Source: Afipia sp. 64-13
GTDB taxonomy: Bacteria; Pseudomonadota; Alphaproteobacteria; Rhizobiales; Xanthobacteraceae
Assembly: GCA_001897755.1 (NCBI GenBank)
Contig: MKUJ01000001.1
Location: 69,802-133,801 of the forward strand
Direction of reading: 5' to 3'
DNA: 64,000 nt
Part shown: positions 8,289-18,069 of the stretch, one piece after another
How positions within the stretch are numbered: the stretch's first letter is position 1
How the letters are laid out: each line of letters starts with the position of its first letter
The notes under the pieces: generated by a model
Database searches by the model: none
What the model was told of the DNA's origin: nothing
What the model saw: only the letters and a program-made list of their open reading frames with translations
Position numbers and translations under genes: made by a program

Positions 8289-9695
8289 ATGTCGGCTGAA
8301 TTCGATACCCTGTCCGCCGTGGAGCTGAAGCGCCTGATCGCGCGCAAGGATGTCTCGCCGGTCGAAGTCACGCGGCGCGCGCTTGCAGCCGCCGAGGCAA
8401 CGCGATCGACTCTCAACGCCTTCAGCACGCTGATGCCGGAAGCGGCGCTCGCGTCGGCGGTGGCGGCGGAGGAGGCGGTGATGCGCGGCCAGCCGCTCGG
8501 CTTCCTTCACGGCATTCCGGTCAGCGTCAAGGATCTGATCGCGGTCGGCGGCGTCACCTATGCGTCCGGCTCGAAGGCGATGGCACATAACATTGCCGCG
8601 GCCGATGCGCCGGCGGTGGAGCGGTTGCGCCAGGCCGGAGCTATTATTATCGGCAAAACCACGACCAGCGAATTCGGCTGCAAACCGGTCGGCGACAATC
8701 TGCTCACCGGCATCACACGCAATCCATGGAATCTTGACAAGACGCCGGGCGGCTCCAGCGCCGGCGCGGCGGCATCGGTTGCCGCCGGCATCACGCCGTT
8801 CGGGCTTGGCACTGACGGCGGCGGCTCGATCCGCATTCCGTGCAGCCTGTCCGGGCTGGCCGGCATCAAGGGGCATTTCGGCCGCGTGCCGGTGTGGCCG
8901 GCGTCCGCGACGCCGACGCTGGCGCATGTCGGCCCGCTGGCGCGCTCGATGCAGGACGCGGCGCTGCTGTTTTCCGCCATCGCGGGCTATGACGCGCGCG
9001 ATCCGTTCAGCGTCGCGGGGCCGGTGCCGGACGTGCTCGGCGCGGCGCAGGCGAGCGTGAAGGGAATGCGGGTCGCCTACAGCCCGACCTTCGGTTACGC
9101 CAAGCCCGATCCCGCCGTGCTCGAGGTGGTGGAGAAGGCGGTGCGGACGCTGGAGACGCTCGGTTGCGAGGTCGAGCAGATCGACCGTCCGTTCGCGAAA
9201 GATCCGATCGATCTGTGGACCGCCGAGTTCTATGCCGGCGTCGGCATCCGGCTGCGCGATTTCGTCGAGAACAAGCGCGAGATGCTCGATCCGGCGGTCG
9301 CGGATGTGCTGGAAGGCGCGCTGTCGCAGGACATGCGCAGCTATTACACCAAGGTGTTCGAGCGCTACGCCTTCCGCGACGAAGTGCGGGCGCTGTTCGA
9401 GACCTATGACGTCGTCGTCTCGCCAGTGGTGCCGGTCACGTCGCTCGATGTCGGCGTGAACATTCCCGCGCACCTGTCCGATCGCAATCTGGTGTCGTGG
9501 GTCTATTACACCTATCCATTCAACCTCACTGGCCAGCCGGCGGGCTCGGTCTGTGCCGGCATCGCGACAGACGGTATGCCGGTCGGCTTGCACATTGTCG
9601 GGCGAGCGCTGGGCGAATATGACGTGGTGCGCCTCGGCGCGGCCTATGAGCGCTCACAGCCGCAGGGCTACAATCGCTGCCACGCAATGGTGTGA
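8289..9695 (+). CDS. amidase (amidase-signature family)
   Basis: 468 residues from ATG 8289, placed 7 bases after GGAGG; a GTG immediately before it (8286) is too close to the ribosome-binding site. The Ser-cisSer-Lys triad region is intact: K81 in 'GIPVSVKDLI', the GGSSAGAAASVAAG stretch (about 154-167) and the nucleophile S180 in 'GTDGGGSIRIP'. Family members hydrolyse amides to carboxylate plus ammonia. Together with the cyclase and importer it suggests stepwise hydrolysis of an amide or ureido compound. It runs tail to tail with the GntR gene. Confidence 0.9.
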   Translation: MSAEFDTLSAVELKRLIARKDVSPVEVTRRALAAAEATRSTLNAFSTLMPEAALASAVAAEEAVMRGQPLGFLHGIPVSVKDLIAVGGVTYASGSKAMAHNIAAADAPAVERLRQAGAIIIGKTTTSEFGCKPVGDNLLTGITRNPWNLDKTPGGSSAGAAASVAAGITPFGLGTDGGGSIRIPCSLSGLAGIKGHFGRVPVWPASATPTLAHVGPLARSMQDAALLFSAIAGYDARDPFSVAGPVPDVLGAAQASVKGMRVAYSPTFGYAKPDPAVLEVVEKAVRTLETLGCEVEQIDRPFAKDPIDLWTAEFYAGVGIRLRDFVENKREMLDPAVADVLEGALSQDMRSYYTKVFERYAFRDEVRALFETYDVVVSPVVPVTSLDVGVNIPAHLSDRNLVSWVYYTYPFNLTGQPAGSVCAGIATDGMPVGLHIVGRALGEYDVVRLGAAYERSQPQGYNRCHAMV

Positions 9696-9749
9696 GGGAA
9701 GGGTCGGGCGTCGCCGTACGGCCGCGACGCGGCGTCGCAGGACGGCTGA

Positions 9750-10445
9750 TCAGCCGCCGCCCATGCCGAAGAACATCAGCGTTTTCCGGGTGTATTCCTC
9801 GGCGTAGTCGACGATCTGGTCGGAGCCGTCCCGCGCGCCCGCCTCGTCGTTTTCCGCGATGCGCCGGGCCACGTGAGCGTGGAGGGCGCAGACCCGCTGC
9901 AAATCCCCGAACTGCTTGAAGTGCAGATACCAGAAGCGTCGGGTCTGCACCTCGATCGGGGAAATCGCCTGCGCGGCGTATTTGTTGCGCGCGGTCGCGA
10001 TAATCAGCGAATTGAATTCGCGGTCGGCTTCGACAAAGGCAAGGCCGCTATGCGTCGCGGCGGCGTTCTCGAACATCAAAGCGAGCTGACGAAAACGGGC
10101 GCGCTCCTTGTCGCTTGCGAAGCGGGCCGCGCGGCCGGCCAGCACTCTTTCGATGCCCTTGCGTACTTCGATCATGGCGAGCTGATCGACCAGATCGATC
10201 TCCGAGACGAAGGCGCCAGAACGCGGCACGATTCTTACGGTGCCCTCGAACGACAGTCGCTGCAGCGCCTCGCGGATGGGGGTGCGTCCGATGCCGAGCT
10301 TGCTGCTGAGAGAGACTTCGGAAATGCGCGAGCCGGGGGGCAGCTCGTGCGTCACGATCATCTCCTCGATCAGGCGATAAGCGGTACGGGACTGCAGTTC
10401 GTCATCATTGTCGGCAACTTCGGGAAGGCTCATGGATTGCATCAC
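9750..10445 (-). CDS. GntR-family regulator, FadR/FCD subfamily
   Basis: 231 residues. The GntR winged helix is at about 22-85 ('SRISEVSLSSKLGIGRTPIREAL', 'LSFEGTVRIVPRSGAFV'), followed by an all-helical FCD ligand domain (about 95-220). FCD proteins usually sense small carboxylates with a bound metal. Three candidate Met starts (residues 1, 2, 5) leave the N-terminus uncertain by a few residues. It is divergent from the MFS carrier gene at 10774 and probably controls it. Confidence 0.88.
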   Translation of the reverse strand: MMQSMSLPEVADNDDELQSRTAYRLIEEMIVTHELPPGSRISEVSLSSKLGIGRTPIREALQRLSFEGTVRIVPRSGAFVSEIDLVDQLAMIEVRKGIERVLAGRAARFASDKERARFRQLALMFENAAATHSGLAFVEADREFNSLIIATARNKYAAQAISPIEVQTRRFWYLHFKQFGDLQRVCALHAHVARRIAENDEAGARDGSDQIVDYAEEYTRKTLMFFGMGGG

Positions 10446-10773
10446 AAAAACTGCATGATTGATGACAGATAAGAAAAGGGCTGAATTCAGAGCACGTTAT
10501 CCCGCCCTAATCACAGAGTTCCTAGCCTACAATCGTCTTAGTGATCGGGGTCGCCATCCTTCCCACGCGGTCGGGCGTTTGGCGAGTGTCAAATAGACGC
10601 TACTCGTCGTCTCATATTGCCCTTGCGAACAACTCCACAAGATCAGAGCCGGATCGTGGCCGGGTTGCAATAAACTTGCAGCGGCCCGACAGGTCTGACA
10701 TGTTACCAGTATATTACGAACAATATAGAGCCGGATAACTGGCCGATAATCACAACATAGGGAGTGAAACGAC
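10446..10773. other. divergent intergenic region, GntR gene / MFS carrier
   Basis: No gene is supported in these 328 bases. The right third is AT-richer ('TGTTACCAGTATATTACGAA' near 10700) and is the likely promoter zone. A ribosome-binding site AGGGAGTG (about 10759-10766) serves the MFS gene. I looked for a clear GntR-type palindrome (TNGTNNNACNA) and did not find a convincing one. Confidence 0.5.
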
Positions 10774-12069
10774 ATGACCACCCAAACCGGGCAGACGACG
10801 TCTGCGCAACCATCATCACGCTGGTTTCAACTTTTTCTGGGCATGATCGCGATGATGGCGATCTCGAGCCCGCAATATGTCTGGGCTCTGTTCACCGGAC
10901 CGCTTCGCGAACAATTCAACGCTCCTCTTGCGGAAATCCAGGTCACCTTCTCGCTGCTCATCATGCTGCAGACCTTCCTGTCGCCGGCGCAGGGCTATCT
11001 GGTCGATCGCTTCGGTCCGCGCGTGCTGCTGTCGCTCGGCGCGGCCCTCACGGGCCTGAGCTGGGTTCTAGCCGCCCATGTCACCAGCGTGTTCGGGCTT
11101 TACATCACTTACGGCGTGCTCGGCGGCATCGGCACCGGCATCATCTATGTCGGCGTGGTCGGCATGATGGTGCAGTGGTTTCCCGACAATCGTGGTCTTG
11201 CCGTGGGTCTTGTCGCGGCCGGTTACGGCTTCGGCGCCATTCTCACCACTTTCCCGATCTCCAACAGCCTCAATGCGAGCGGCCTGTCGCAGACGCTGAC
11301 CATCTACGGCATCATCTTCGGCATCGTCGGCATTCTCGCCGCGCTCGGCATGCGTCGTCCCGACAAGAGCACGCCGCACGTCGCGGTCGATGCGCAGGCC
11401 CACGGTCTCGTGCAGGAAACCCGCGACTATGCGCCGCGCGAAATGCTGCGCAGCCCGATCTTCTGGCTGATGTTCGTGATGATGACGATGATGTCCACCT
11501 CGGGCCTCATGGTGATCTCGCAGATGGGCGCCTTCGCCAAGGATTTCGGCGTCAAGGATGCTCTAGTGTTCGGCCTTGCGGCGCTGCCGCTGGCGCTGAC
11601 CATCGACCGCTTCACCAACGGTCTGACCCGTCCGTTCTTCGGCTGGGTTTCGGACAGGATCGGCCGTGAGAACACCATGCTGATCGCGTTCGGCATCGAA
11701 GGCATCGCCATGACGATCTGGCTGCTCTTCGCCCATCACCCGCTGACCTTTGTGCTGCTGTCGGGCGTGGTGTTCTTCGGCTGGGGCGAGATCTTCTCGC
11801 TGTTCCCCTCGACTCTCACCGATACGTTCGGCACCAAGAACGCCACCACCAATTACGGCTTCCTGTATATGGCGCAGGGCGTCGGCTCGGTGCTCGGCGG
11901 TCCGCTCGCGGCCGAGCTGCACGAGATCACCGCGTCATGGAATGTGGTGTTCGGCGTCGTGATCGCGATGAACTTCCTGACGGCGTTCCTGGCGATTGCT
12001 GTGCTCAAGCCGATGCGCGCCGCTCATCGTCAGCGCAACGCCGGAGCCGCCGCGGTGGCGACGGCATAG
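10774..12069 (+). CDS. MFS transporter, oxalate/formate antiporter (OFA) family
   Basis: 431 residues with about twelve hydrophobic helices. 'SPQYVWALFTGPLREQF' near residue 30 and 'SPAQGYLVDRFGPR' between helices 2 and 3 are typical of the OFA family, whose members exchange or import mono- and dicarboxylates. A hydrophilic linker (about 195-222) splits the two six-helix halves. Pairing with an FCD-type GntR regulator agrees with a carboxylate substrate. Given the importer and amidase next door, it could export or import an acid product, but this is inference. A strong terminator follows. Confidence 0.88.
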   Translation: MTTQTGQTTSAQPSSRWFQLFLGMIAMMAISSPQYVWALFTGPLREQFNAPLAEIQVTFSLLIMLQTFLSPAQGYLVDRFGPRVLLSLGAALTGLSWVLAAHVTSVFGLYITYGVLGGIGTGIIYVGVVGMMVQWFPDNRGLAVGLVAAGYGFGAILTTFPISNSLNASGLSQTLTIYGIIFGIVGILAALGMRRPDKSTPHVAVDAQAHGLVQETRDYAPREMLRSPIFWLMFVMMTMMSTSGLMVISQMGAFAKDFGVKDALVFGLAALPLALTIDRFTNGLTRPFFGWVSDRIGRENTMLIAFGIEGIAMTIWLLFAHHPLTFVLLSGVVFFGWGEIFSLFPSTLTDTFGTKNATTNYGFLYMAQGVGSVLGGPLAAELHEITASWNVVFGVVIAMNFLTAFLAIAVLKPMRAAHRQRNAGAAAVATA

Positions 12070-12095
12070 TCCGCGGTCATTTCGACATGCCATCA

Positions 12096-12129
12096 GCCGG
12101 GGCGCGCCATGCGCCCCGGCTTCTTTTTT
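12096..12129 (+). terminator. intrinsic terminator after MFS gene
   Basis: GCCGGGGCGC and GCGCCCCGGC pair around GCCAT, followed by a T-rich tail (TTCTTTTTT). It lies 27 bases after the MFS stop. Confidence 0.85.
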
Positions 12130-12230
12130 GGAGTACGGGCATCGTGCTCACGAGGCACTTTGCTCAAGGATGGCGGGTGCTTGCATGCGGCAGGACCATT
12201 GCCCATCGCCGATGCGCCACGCCAAGCCGC

Positions 12231-13064
12231 TCAAGCGAACCGCAGGATTCCCGCGCCGATCGCGATGATGCACACCGCGATCACCCGGGCCGCACTGACC
12301 CGCTCCTTGAGAACGAGCGCCGAGATGGCCGTTCCGAACAGGATCGAGGTCTCGCGCAAAGCGGCAATGACGGCGACGGGCGCAAGCGTCATCGCCCAGA
12401 GCGCGAGGCCATAGGAAATGATGGTCCCCGCGCCGCCCACCAGGCCGAGATGCCAGTTGGCGGCGGAATAGCCCTGGAAGTCGGCGCGCCGCGCGACGAA
12501 CGTCCAGACGATCAGCGGAATGCCGGTGAGCAGGAAAATCCACAACGTATAGGCGGCCGGCGTGCCTGACAGACGCACGCCAAGCCCGTCGATCAGCGTG
12601 TAGCTTGCGATCACCCCCGCATTGAGCAAAGCGAACGCGAGTCCGGCCTTGTTTTTGGCGTGTCCGGACGTCGCCATGGCGAGGATGCCGGCGCAGATGA
12701 TGGCAATCCCGATCCAGGCTGACGTCGTGAGGTGTCCTCCGAGAATTCCGACGCTGATCATGGCGACGAGCAGGGGCGCGGTGCCGCGCATCAGGGGATA
12801 GGCCTGGCTCATATCCGCAAGATGATAGGTCCTCGCGACCAGCACGTAATAGCCGATCTGAAGCAGCGTGGAGACGCCGATGAAGGGCCAGCTTTCCCGG
12901 CTCGGGACCGGCAGGAACGGCAGGCAGACCGCGGCGATCAATGTCGCCCACGTCGTGACCAGCACGGTGGTGAGCAGCTTGTCGGCCCCGCCTTTGACGA
13001 CGGCATTCCAGATGGCATGAAGGGCGGCGGCGAAGAGAACGACGCTGAATACGAAAATGGTCAT
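12231..13064 (-). CDS. EamA/DMT-family permease
   Basis: 277 residues from ATG 13064 ('MTIFVFSVVLFAAALHAIWN'), which matches the family's usual N-terminus; an upstream ATG at 13100 would add twelve polar residues. About ten hydrophobic helices form two EamA repeats. 'LHAIWNAVVKGGADK' and 'QAYPLMRGTAPLLVAMISV' are typical of this DMT branch, whose substrates are mostly unknown metabolites. A clear paralogue lies at 30689-31561, with the same 'HA(I/T)WN' and 'YP(L/V)(M/A)RGT(A/G)PLL' motifs. No evident partner gene. Confidence 0.88.
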   Translation of the reverse strand: MTIFVFSVVLFAAALHAIWNAVVKGGADKLLTTVLVTTWATLIAAVCLPFLPVPSRESWPFIGVSTLLQIGYYVLVARTYHLADMSQAYPLMRGTAPLLVAMISVGILGGHLTTSAWIGIAIICAGILAMATSGHAKNKAGLAFALLNAGVIASYTLIDGLGVRLSGTPAAYTLWIFLLTGIPLIVWTFVARRADFQGYSAANWHLGLVGGAGTIISYGLALWAMTLAPVAVIAALRETSILFGTAISALVLKERVSAARVIAVCIIAIGAGILRFA

Positions 13065-13263
13065 TCCGGTGGCCGCGCGCCTTTCCCGATGCGTTTCCAC
13101 TCAATTCTAGAGCAATCGAACTCCGCCTTCAATGAAAGCGCGTGCGCGGTCGGCGTCGTCCGCGTCGATCTGCACCGGACGGGCCGCCCGCGGCGCCGCC
13201 TGTCTCGTTTTGTAGAATGTCCGCCGCTTGTGTGGGGCGGCGACACCATGGTGACCTTCCGGC

Positions 13264-16173
13264 CTAGTCGGTCAGGGCGTAGATCCCGCTCGCATCCTTT
13301 TTGAGGCCGGTCCTGAATTTCAGGATGACGGACGGGACCTGGGTTGCGGAAATCGGCTTGCTGAGGAAATAGCCCTGGATTTCGTCGCAGCCTTCGGCGG
13401 CGACCTGATTGAGCTGGGCGACGGTCTGCACGCCTTCCGCGGTGGTGCGCATGCCGAGACTCTTTCCGAGGCTCACGATGGCCCGGATGATCAGTTTGGA
13501 GCCTTCGGTTGCGGTCAAATCGCGGACGAACGACTGATCGATCTTGAGCTTGTCGAACGGAAAACTCCGCAGATAGCTCAACGAGGAATATCCCGTTCCG
13601 AAATCGTCCAGCGCGATCCGCAGGCCGAGGGCGCGAAGCTTGTGCAGCGTCGCGAGGGTCTCCGCGCTGTTGGCGAGAAGCACCGATTCGGTGATCTCGA
13701 GCTCCAGCCGGCCGGGCGACAGCTTCGAGCGCCCCAGAGCCCGCGAGAACGCGTCGATGAGGCGCGGGCTGCGGAACTGGACCGAAGAGACGTTCACCGC
13801 GACCTTGATATCGTCCGGCCACAACGCGGCCTGCTCGCAGGCCTGCTCGACCACCCATTCGCCGAGCGGAATGATGATGCCGATTTCCTCGGCCACGGGG
13901 ATGAACTGTTCGGGCGACACCAGGCCATGCAGGGGGTGATGCCATCGCAGCAGCGCCTCGAAGCCACAGATCCGCTCGTGCCTGAGATCGTAGAGCGGCT
14001 GATAGACAAGCTTGAACTCATCCTTCTCCATCGCCTCCCGCAGATCGAGCTCCAGAGCCCGCCGCTTCTGCAGGCTTTCATCCATCTTGGCTTCGAAGAA
14101 CCGCCAGATGCCGCGGCCCTCCGCCTTGGCGCGATACAGCGCCACATCGGCGTTCTTCAACAGTTTCTCGCCGCTGGCGCCGTCGTGAGGCGCCAGCGAG
14201 ATGCCGACGCTGGCGCCGATGACGATGCGTTGCCCGTCGAATTCGTAAGGTTCGGCGAGGCATTCGACGATACGCCGTGCGAGACGCTCGGCGTCGGTGG
14301 GCTTTTGCGTATCCGCCTGGATGATCGCGAACTCGTCGCCGCCGAGACGCGCCACGGTGTCGATCTCGCGGATGCAGGCCCGCAAGCGGTCGGCGACTGC
14401 GCACAGCAACTGATCGCCGACCGGATGTCCCAGCGTGTCGTTGACCTGCTTGAAATTGTCGAGGTCGAGGCAGAGCACGCCGAACCCGGCGCCGCGGCCG
14501 GCCTGGGCGATGGCCTGCTCGATCCGCTCCGCCAGCAACAGGCGATTGGGCAATTGGGTGAGGGCGTCATGGCGGGCCATGAACGTGATCTGCGACTCCG
14601 CGCGATGTTGCTCGGTGACATCCTCGCAGGTCGCCAGCCATCCGCCGTCGGAGGTGGCGCGATGGGCGATGCAGATGATCCGGCCATCGCTCAGATGCTG
14701 GAAATAGCTGCCGCTTTCGGAATGGGCCAGGAAGCGCTCGCGTTCGGCGAGCAGATCGTCCACGGTCTGGCCGGCGTGATTCCCGGCCATGATGCTCAGC
14801 GCCAGAACCGATTCGAAGCGCATGCCGGCGCGCACATAGTCGGGCGGAATGTTGAAGATCTCGCAGAAGCGGCGGTTGACGACCTGAAGGCGTCCCTCCA
14901 TGTCATACAGGCACAGGCCTTGCGACATATTCTCAAGAGCGGCATCGAGCCTGCGATTGGTCTCGTGCAACTCCTCTTCCTGTCGTTTCAGCGCCGTGAT
15001 GTCGCTGAAAACGACAATGACGCCGCCTTCTTGGGTCCTGCTGCGGCTCACGCGCAGCCAGCGTCCATCCGGCAGGCGGGCTTCGCCGGCCGGATCGTTC
15101 TCGGCGAGCGGATCGGGATGGACCGTAGGGACCCGGGCGGTCCGGGTGTCCAGAAGCTCGAACTGCAACAGCTCGGGCGCGCTCGCCAGGAACTCTCCCG
15201 CACGCGAATTGGCTAGCGCGATCTTGCCGTCGCGATGAAGCAGAACGACGCCTTCGCGGGAGGTCTCGAGCGCATCGGTCAGACGGGCTTGCGCGGATCG
15301 TCGCTGGGCGATCTCGCGCTCGACCATATCCTTGATGTTGTTGCGCATCACGCCCATCGCGGCGATCAGCGTGCCGAGCTCGTCGGCGCCTCCCTTGGGA
15401 ATGTCGACATCGAGCTTGCCCTCCGCGATGCTGCGGGCGGCCCTCGATGCAACGGCGACAGGACCGATGATCCTGCGGCTCAGCAGCCAGGTGACGAATC
15501 CGGACAGCAGCAGCGCGACGGCGAGCGCGACCACGTTGAATTGCAGGTCGCGATTGATCGTGGACAGCGCCCGTTGCCGAAACAGAAAACCGTCCCCCGC
15601 GGTATAGTTGACCAGAAGATCGATCTGCTGGTCGACGGTCTTGGCGTAGTTGTCCAGCCGGGTCGCGAAGATCGCGCCGCCGTCGATGTCCGGCAGCAGA
15701 TCCTTCTTGCCGCTGCGATACAGCGCCGACCAGGCACTGACGGCCTCGCGCACCTTGGCGGCCGCGTTGGTCGCAAGCGGCGACTGGGCGCGCTCGGCGG
15801 CCACGCTCAAATCCTCGTAGAAGGTCTTTTCCAGACCGTTGATTTCCTTGTCGAGCGTGGCTTGAGCGAGCGGATCGCGGGCTGCGAGGTTCCGCGAAGC
15901 GGCGGCCCGCATCTTGGAGAAGTCAGCGGCGGCGGCCCGCGCGTAGTTGATCGACATCAGCGATTCGTCGAACGTCTTGGCGACCAGGATGCCGGCATGC
16001 TTGATACCGAACGTGGCATAAAAGCCGAGAGCTGCCGTGATGGAGCTCATCAGCAAGTAGCAGATCAGGATCTGGGTTCGAATCGTGTTGCCCGCCGGTT
16101 TGCGGACAAACAGGCGGTGATAGGCCGCGCGGAAGGGCGCACGGTTCGCCCTCGGGCCCGATGAGACGCTCAT
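13264..16173 (-). CDS. membrane diguanylate cyclase/phosphodiesterase (HAMP-PAS-PAS-GGDEF-EAL)
   Basis: 969 residues. A transmembrane helix (about 33-53), a periplasmic helical sensor domain, a second helix (about 212-230) and a HAMP domain precede two PAS-like domains (about 300-375 and 400-510). The cyclase motif GGDEF is intact (about 611-615), with an I-site R-E-I-D five residues before it, so product feedback is expected. The EAL domain (about 715-955) keeps EALLRW, VNVSS, LEITES, DDFGTGYSS, KIDQSF, AEGVQ and QGYFLSKP, so both activities look possible. It turns over cyclic di-GMP at the membrane. It is divergent from the cupredoxin gene. Confidence 0.95.
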   Translation of the reverse strand: MSVSSGPRANRAPFRAAYHRLFVRKPAGNTIRTQILICYLLMSSITAALGFYATFGIKHAGILVAKTFDESLMSINYARAAAADFSKMRAAASRNLAARDPLAQATLDKEINGLEKTFYEDLSVAAERAQSPLATNAAAKVREAVSAWSALYRSGKKDLLPDIDGGAIFATRLDNYAKTVDQQIDLLVNYTAGDGFLFRQRALSTINRDLQFNVVALAVALLLSGFVTWLLSRRIIGPVAVASRAARSIAEGKLDVDIPKGGADELGTLIAAMGVMRNNIKDMVEREIAQRRSAQARLTDALETSREGVVLLHRDGKIALANSRAGEFLASAPELLQFELLDTRTARVPTVHPDPLAENDPAGEARLPDGRWLRVSRSRTQEGGVIVVFSDITALKRQEEELHETNRRLDAALENMSQGLCLYDMEGRLQVVNRRFCEIFNIPPDYVRAGMRFESVLALSIMAGNHAGQTVDDLLAERERFLAHSESGSYFQHLSDGRIICIAHRATSDGGWLATCEDVTEQHRAESQITFMARHDALTQLPNRLLLAERIEQAIAQAGRGAGFGVLCLDLDNFKQVNDTLGHPVGDQLLCAVADRLRACIREIDTVARLGGDEFAIIQADTQKPTDAERLARRIVECLAEPYEFDGQRIVIGASVGISLAPHDGASGEKLLKNADVALYRAKAEGRGIWRFFEAKMDESLQKRRALELDLREAMEKDEFKLVYQPLYDLRHERICGFEALLRWHHPLHGLVSPEQFIPVAEEIGIIIPLGEWVVEQACEQAALWPDDIKVAVNVSSVQFRSPRLIDAFSRALGRSKLSPGRLELEITESVLLANSAETLATLHKLRALGLRIALDDFGTGYSSLSYLRSFPFDKLKIDQSFVRDLTATEGSKLIIRAIVSLGKSLGMRTTAEGVQTVAQLNQVAAEGCDEIQGYFLSKPISATQVPSVILKFRTGLKKDASGIYALTD

Positions 16174-16392
16174 ATGACACTTCCGGTTTCTTCAGTGGCT
16201 GAAGAACACGTTCTGGTCTCAAGCCTCCACTAAATGATGTGGCCTGTTCTGAGGTGACATCACATATCAAAATACCGGTATAATCTTTACAGCTCGTATT
16301 GAGTAAAAGGCCCCGCAGATCATGGTAACCAGTTGGTGCATCGTGCCGCTCGAAGCGATGACCTGCGTTTGAGGCCTTCAACGGAGGAATGA

Positions 16393-16752
16393 ATGCACAA
16401 ATCCCGATCGCTTTTTTCCCTTGCGAAGCACTGCGACAAGCGGATTTGCATCGCCATCGTCAGCGGATTGATCGCGGGAAGCGCATGGGCCGCCGGTCCG
16501 TATGCGATCTCGCAGAAGAACCGCGAGTTCCAGCCCGGCCAGATCGCCATCAATCGCGGCGAGGCTTTACGCTTCGTTAACGATGACGGAGAGCTTCTTC
16601 ATCACGCCTATCTGGCGTCGCCGACATTCCAGTTCGATTCGGGAGATCAGAAGCCGGGCAGTTCGTTCACCGTTGCTTTTCCGACGAGCGGGACTTTTAC
16701 GGTGCGGTGCGCCATTCACCCGAAAATGAAGCTGCTGGTGAAAGTGAACTGA
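16393..16752 (+). CDS. periplasmic cupredoxin (plastocyanin-like blue copper protein)
   Basis: 119 residues with an N-terminal export signal (hydrophobic 18-33, cleavage near AWA-AGP). Type-1 copper ligands are visible: H70 or H71 in 'GELLHHAY', C106, H109 and M112 in 'VRCAIHPKM'. 'NRGEALRFVNDD' is the usual strand before the first His. Such proteins carry single electrons in the periplasm, and similar ones are often annotated as methylamine utilisation proteins. A tail-to-tail gap of 18 bases separates it from a membrane protein gene, and a MauG-like cytochrome is nearby. Start ATG 16393 follows GGAGG (about 16383). Confidence 0.85.
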   Translation: MHKSRSLFSLAKHCDKRICIAIVSGLIAGSAWAAGPYAISQKNREFQPGQIAINRGEALRFVNDDGELLHHAYLASPTFQFDSGDQKPGSSFTVAFPTSGTFTVRCAIHPKMKLLVKVN

Positions 16753-16770
16753 ATTTTCGCGAGCGCGGGT

Positions 16771-17832
16771 TTACAAAACCGTCGTGTTGAACAGGCTGGC
16801 GTGGCCGAAATAGTAGACGAACAGCGTGGCCGCGAGCGCGGTGCAGAATCCCGCGGGCGCGAGCAGCGGAACCCGGCGGTCGTTTTCCACCCGCCGGTTG
16901 TCGGCAAGAATTGCGAACAGCACCGCAATGATGCCCGAGTGTCCGATGGTGTCGATCTTTCCGAACTCGAAGCAGGCGGCGATGAACATGCCGGCGAGAA
17001 TGGCGGCGGCGCAGCGCCGGACCAGCGGGGTCCACAGCAAAGCGAAGGCGAGGGTGAATTCCACCACGCCCGCCGCGCGCATGTAGAATTCCGGATCGAA
17101 GCCGAAGGTGATGTTCGGGTGCGTGACGAAGATCGGAAAGCTCCACTGCGGATAGGCCCATTTCTCGACGGAGGCCCACATCAGCGTCACCGCCGCGGCG
17201 TAGCGCATGATGTCGATCGGCTCGATTCCGAAGAATTTCTTCTGAAGTCCGGTCAAAGCGAGATACGCCGCGATCCCCAGAAAGATCGGATAGTCGGCGA
17301 GATGGAAGATGCCGTAGTCGCGGACCGCCATTGCGAACAGGATCACGATGCCGAGTGCTGAGACCGGCAGGGTCCGTCGCGACAACAGACAGGCCGCGAT
17401 GACGAATTGCAAAGGACCGACGAGCGGCGATTTGCTGGTCAGTTCCGGCGTCAGCAGGATGCCGCCCAAGGTCCAGAGTGAAACGAAGAAGAAGAAGCAG
17501 ATGGCCCGAACCATCTCTTCGGTGTGAAGCCGCAACCCGCCGGTGACCCGGTCCATCGATCGCAGCATCGCCTCGCCGAGCGAGGTCTTCTCGATGAAGC
17601 AGCCGGCCAGCAGCCAGATCAGCGCGACGACGATCAGGATCTCGAAGTCCTGGCACAGCACGTTGGCGAGTCCCTCCGGCTGGCCGGCGACATCGAAAGC
17701 GCAGAACCACTTCACATGGGCGCTGGCGCCGCTCGTGCCCATCACGCCGAACAGCAGGACGAGAAGACACCGCGCGAGGATCGGCAACGGGGAGCAGACG
17801 ATGCCGATGGGTCGCTGGCTATGGCCAATCAT
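16771..17832 (-). CDS. polytopic membrane protein of unknown function
   Basis: 353 residues with an N-terminal signal-like segment ending near GASAHVKWFC and about eight further hydrophobic helices. Conserved-looking charged motifs are 'DYGIFHLADYPIFLG' (about 188-202) and 'MWASVEKWAYPQWSFPI' (about 238-254). The latter resembles the helix 'EK(W/F)x.P' seen in DoxX-like and HTTM-like proteins. I do not recognise the gene. Its neighbours (cupredoxin, MauG-like cytochrome) suggest a link to periplasmic redox or copper, but nothing in the sequence proves it. Confidence 0.75.
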   Translation of the reverse strand: MIGHSQRPIGIVCSPLPILARCLLVLLFGVMGTSGASAHVKWFCAFDVAGQPEGLANVLCQDFEILIVVALIWLLAGCFIEKTSLGEAMLRSMDRVTGGLRLHTEEMVRAICFFFFVSLWTLGGILLTPELTSKSPLVGPLQFVIAACLLSRRTLPVSALGIVILFAMAVRDYGIFHLADYPIFLGIAAYLALTGLQKKFFGIEPIDIMRYAAAVTLMWASVEKWAYPQWSFPIFVTHPNITFGFDPEFYMRAAGVVEFTLAFALLWTPLVRRCAAAILAGMFIAACFEFGKIDTIGHSGIIAVLFAILADNRRVENDRRVPLLAPAGFCTALAATLFVYYFGHASLFNTTVL

Positions 17833-18069
17833 CAGGTGATCCAGGCGGGTTTATGCGGTCGCGTTAAGGATTTGTTCACTATACGAGGTAACCGGGTGCG
17901 GAAAAGCTTCGCCTGTCGTTGTGGTTAATATTGATTAAGATGAAAATTGAACGAGCATATCCAGTGACTTGGCGCGAATATCCGCGCTTGTTTCAAGTTT
18001 TAGGAATTGGCGCCACCGGGCCGCAATTCCTCTCATTCATTTTGAACGGACCGGATATTGGAGAGCGTG

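Noticed and set aside
7443-9593. 716-codon open frame on the minus strand opposite cyclase and amidase genes
   Set aside because: It is antisense to two well-supported genes with intact catalytic motifs. Its protein is dominated by Arg, His, Asp and Ala with no domain pattern, as expected from high-GC shadow frames.
13642-15216. 524-codon plus-strand frame opposite the GGDEF-EAL gene
   Set aside because: Lies wholly opposite conserved GGDEF and EAL motifs and shows biased composition without domains.
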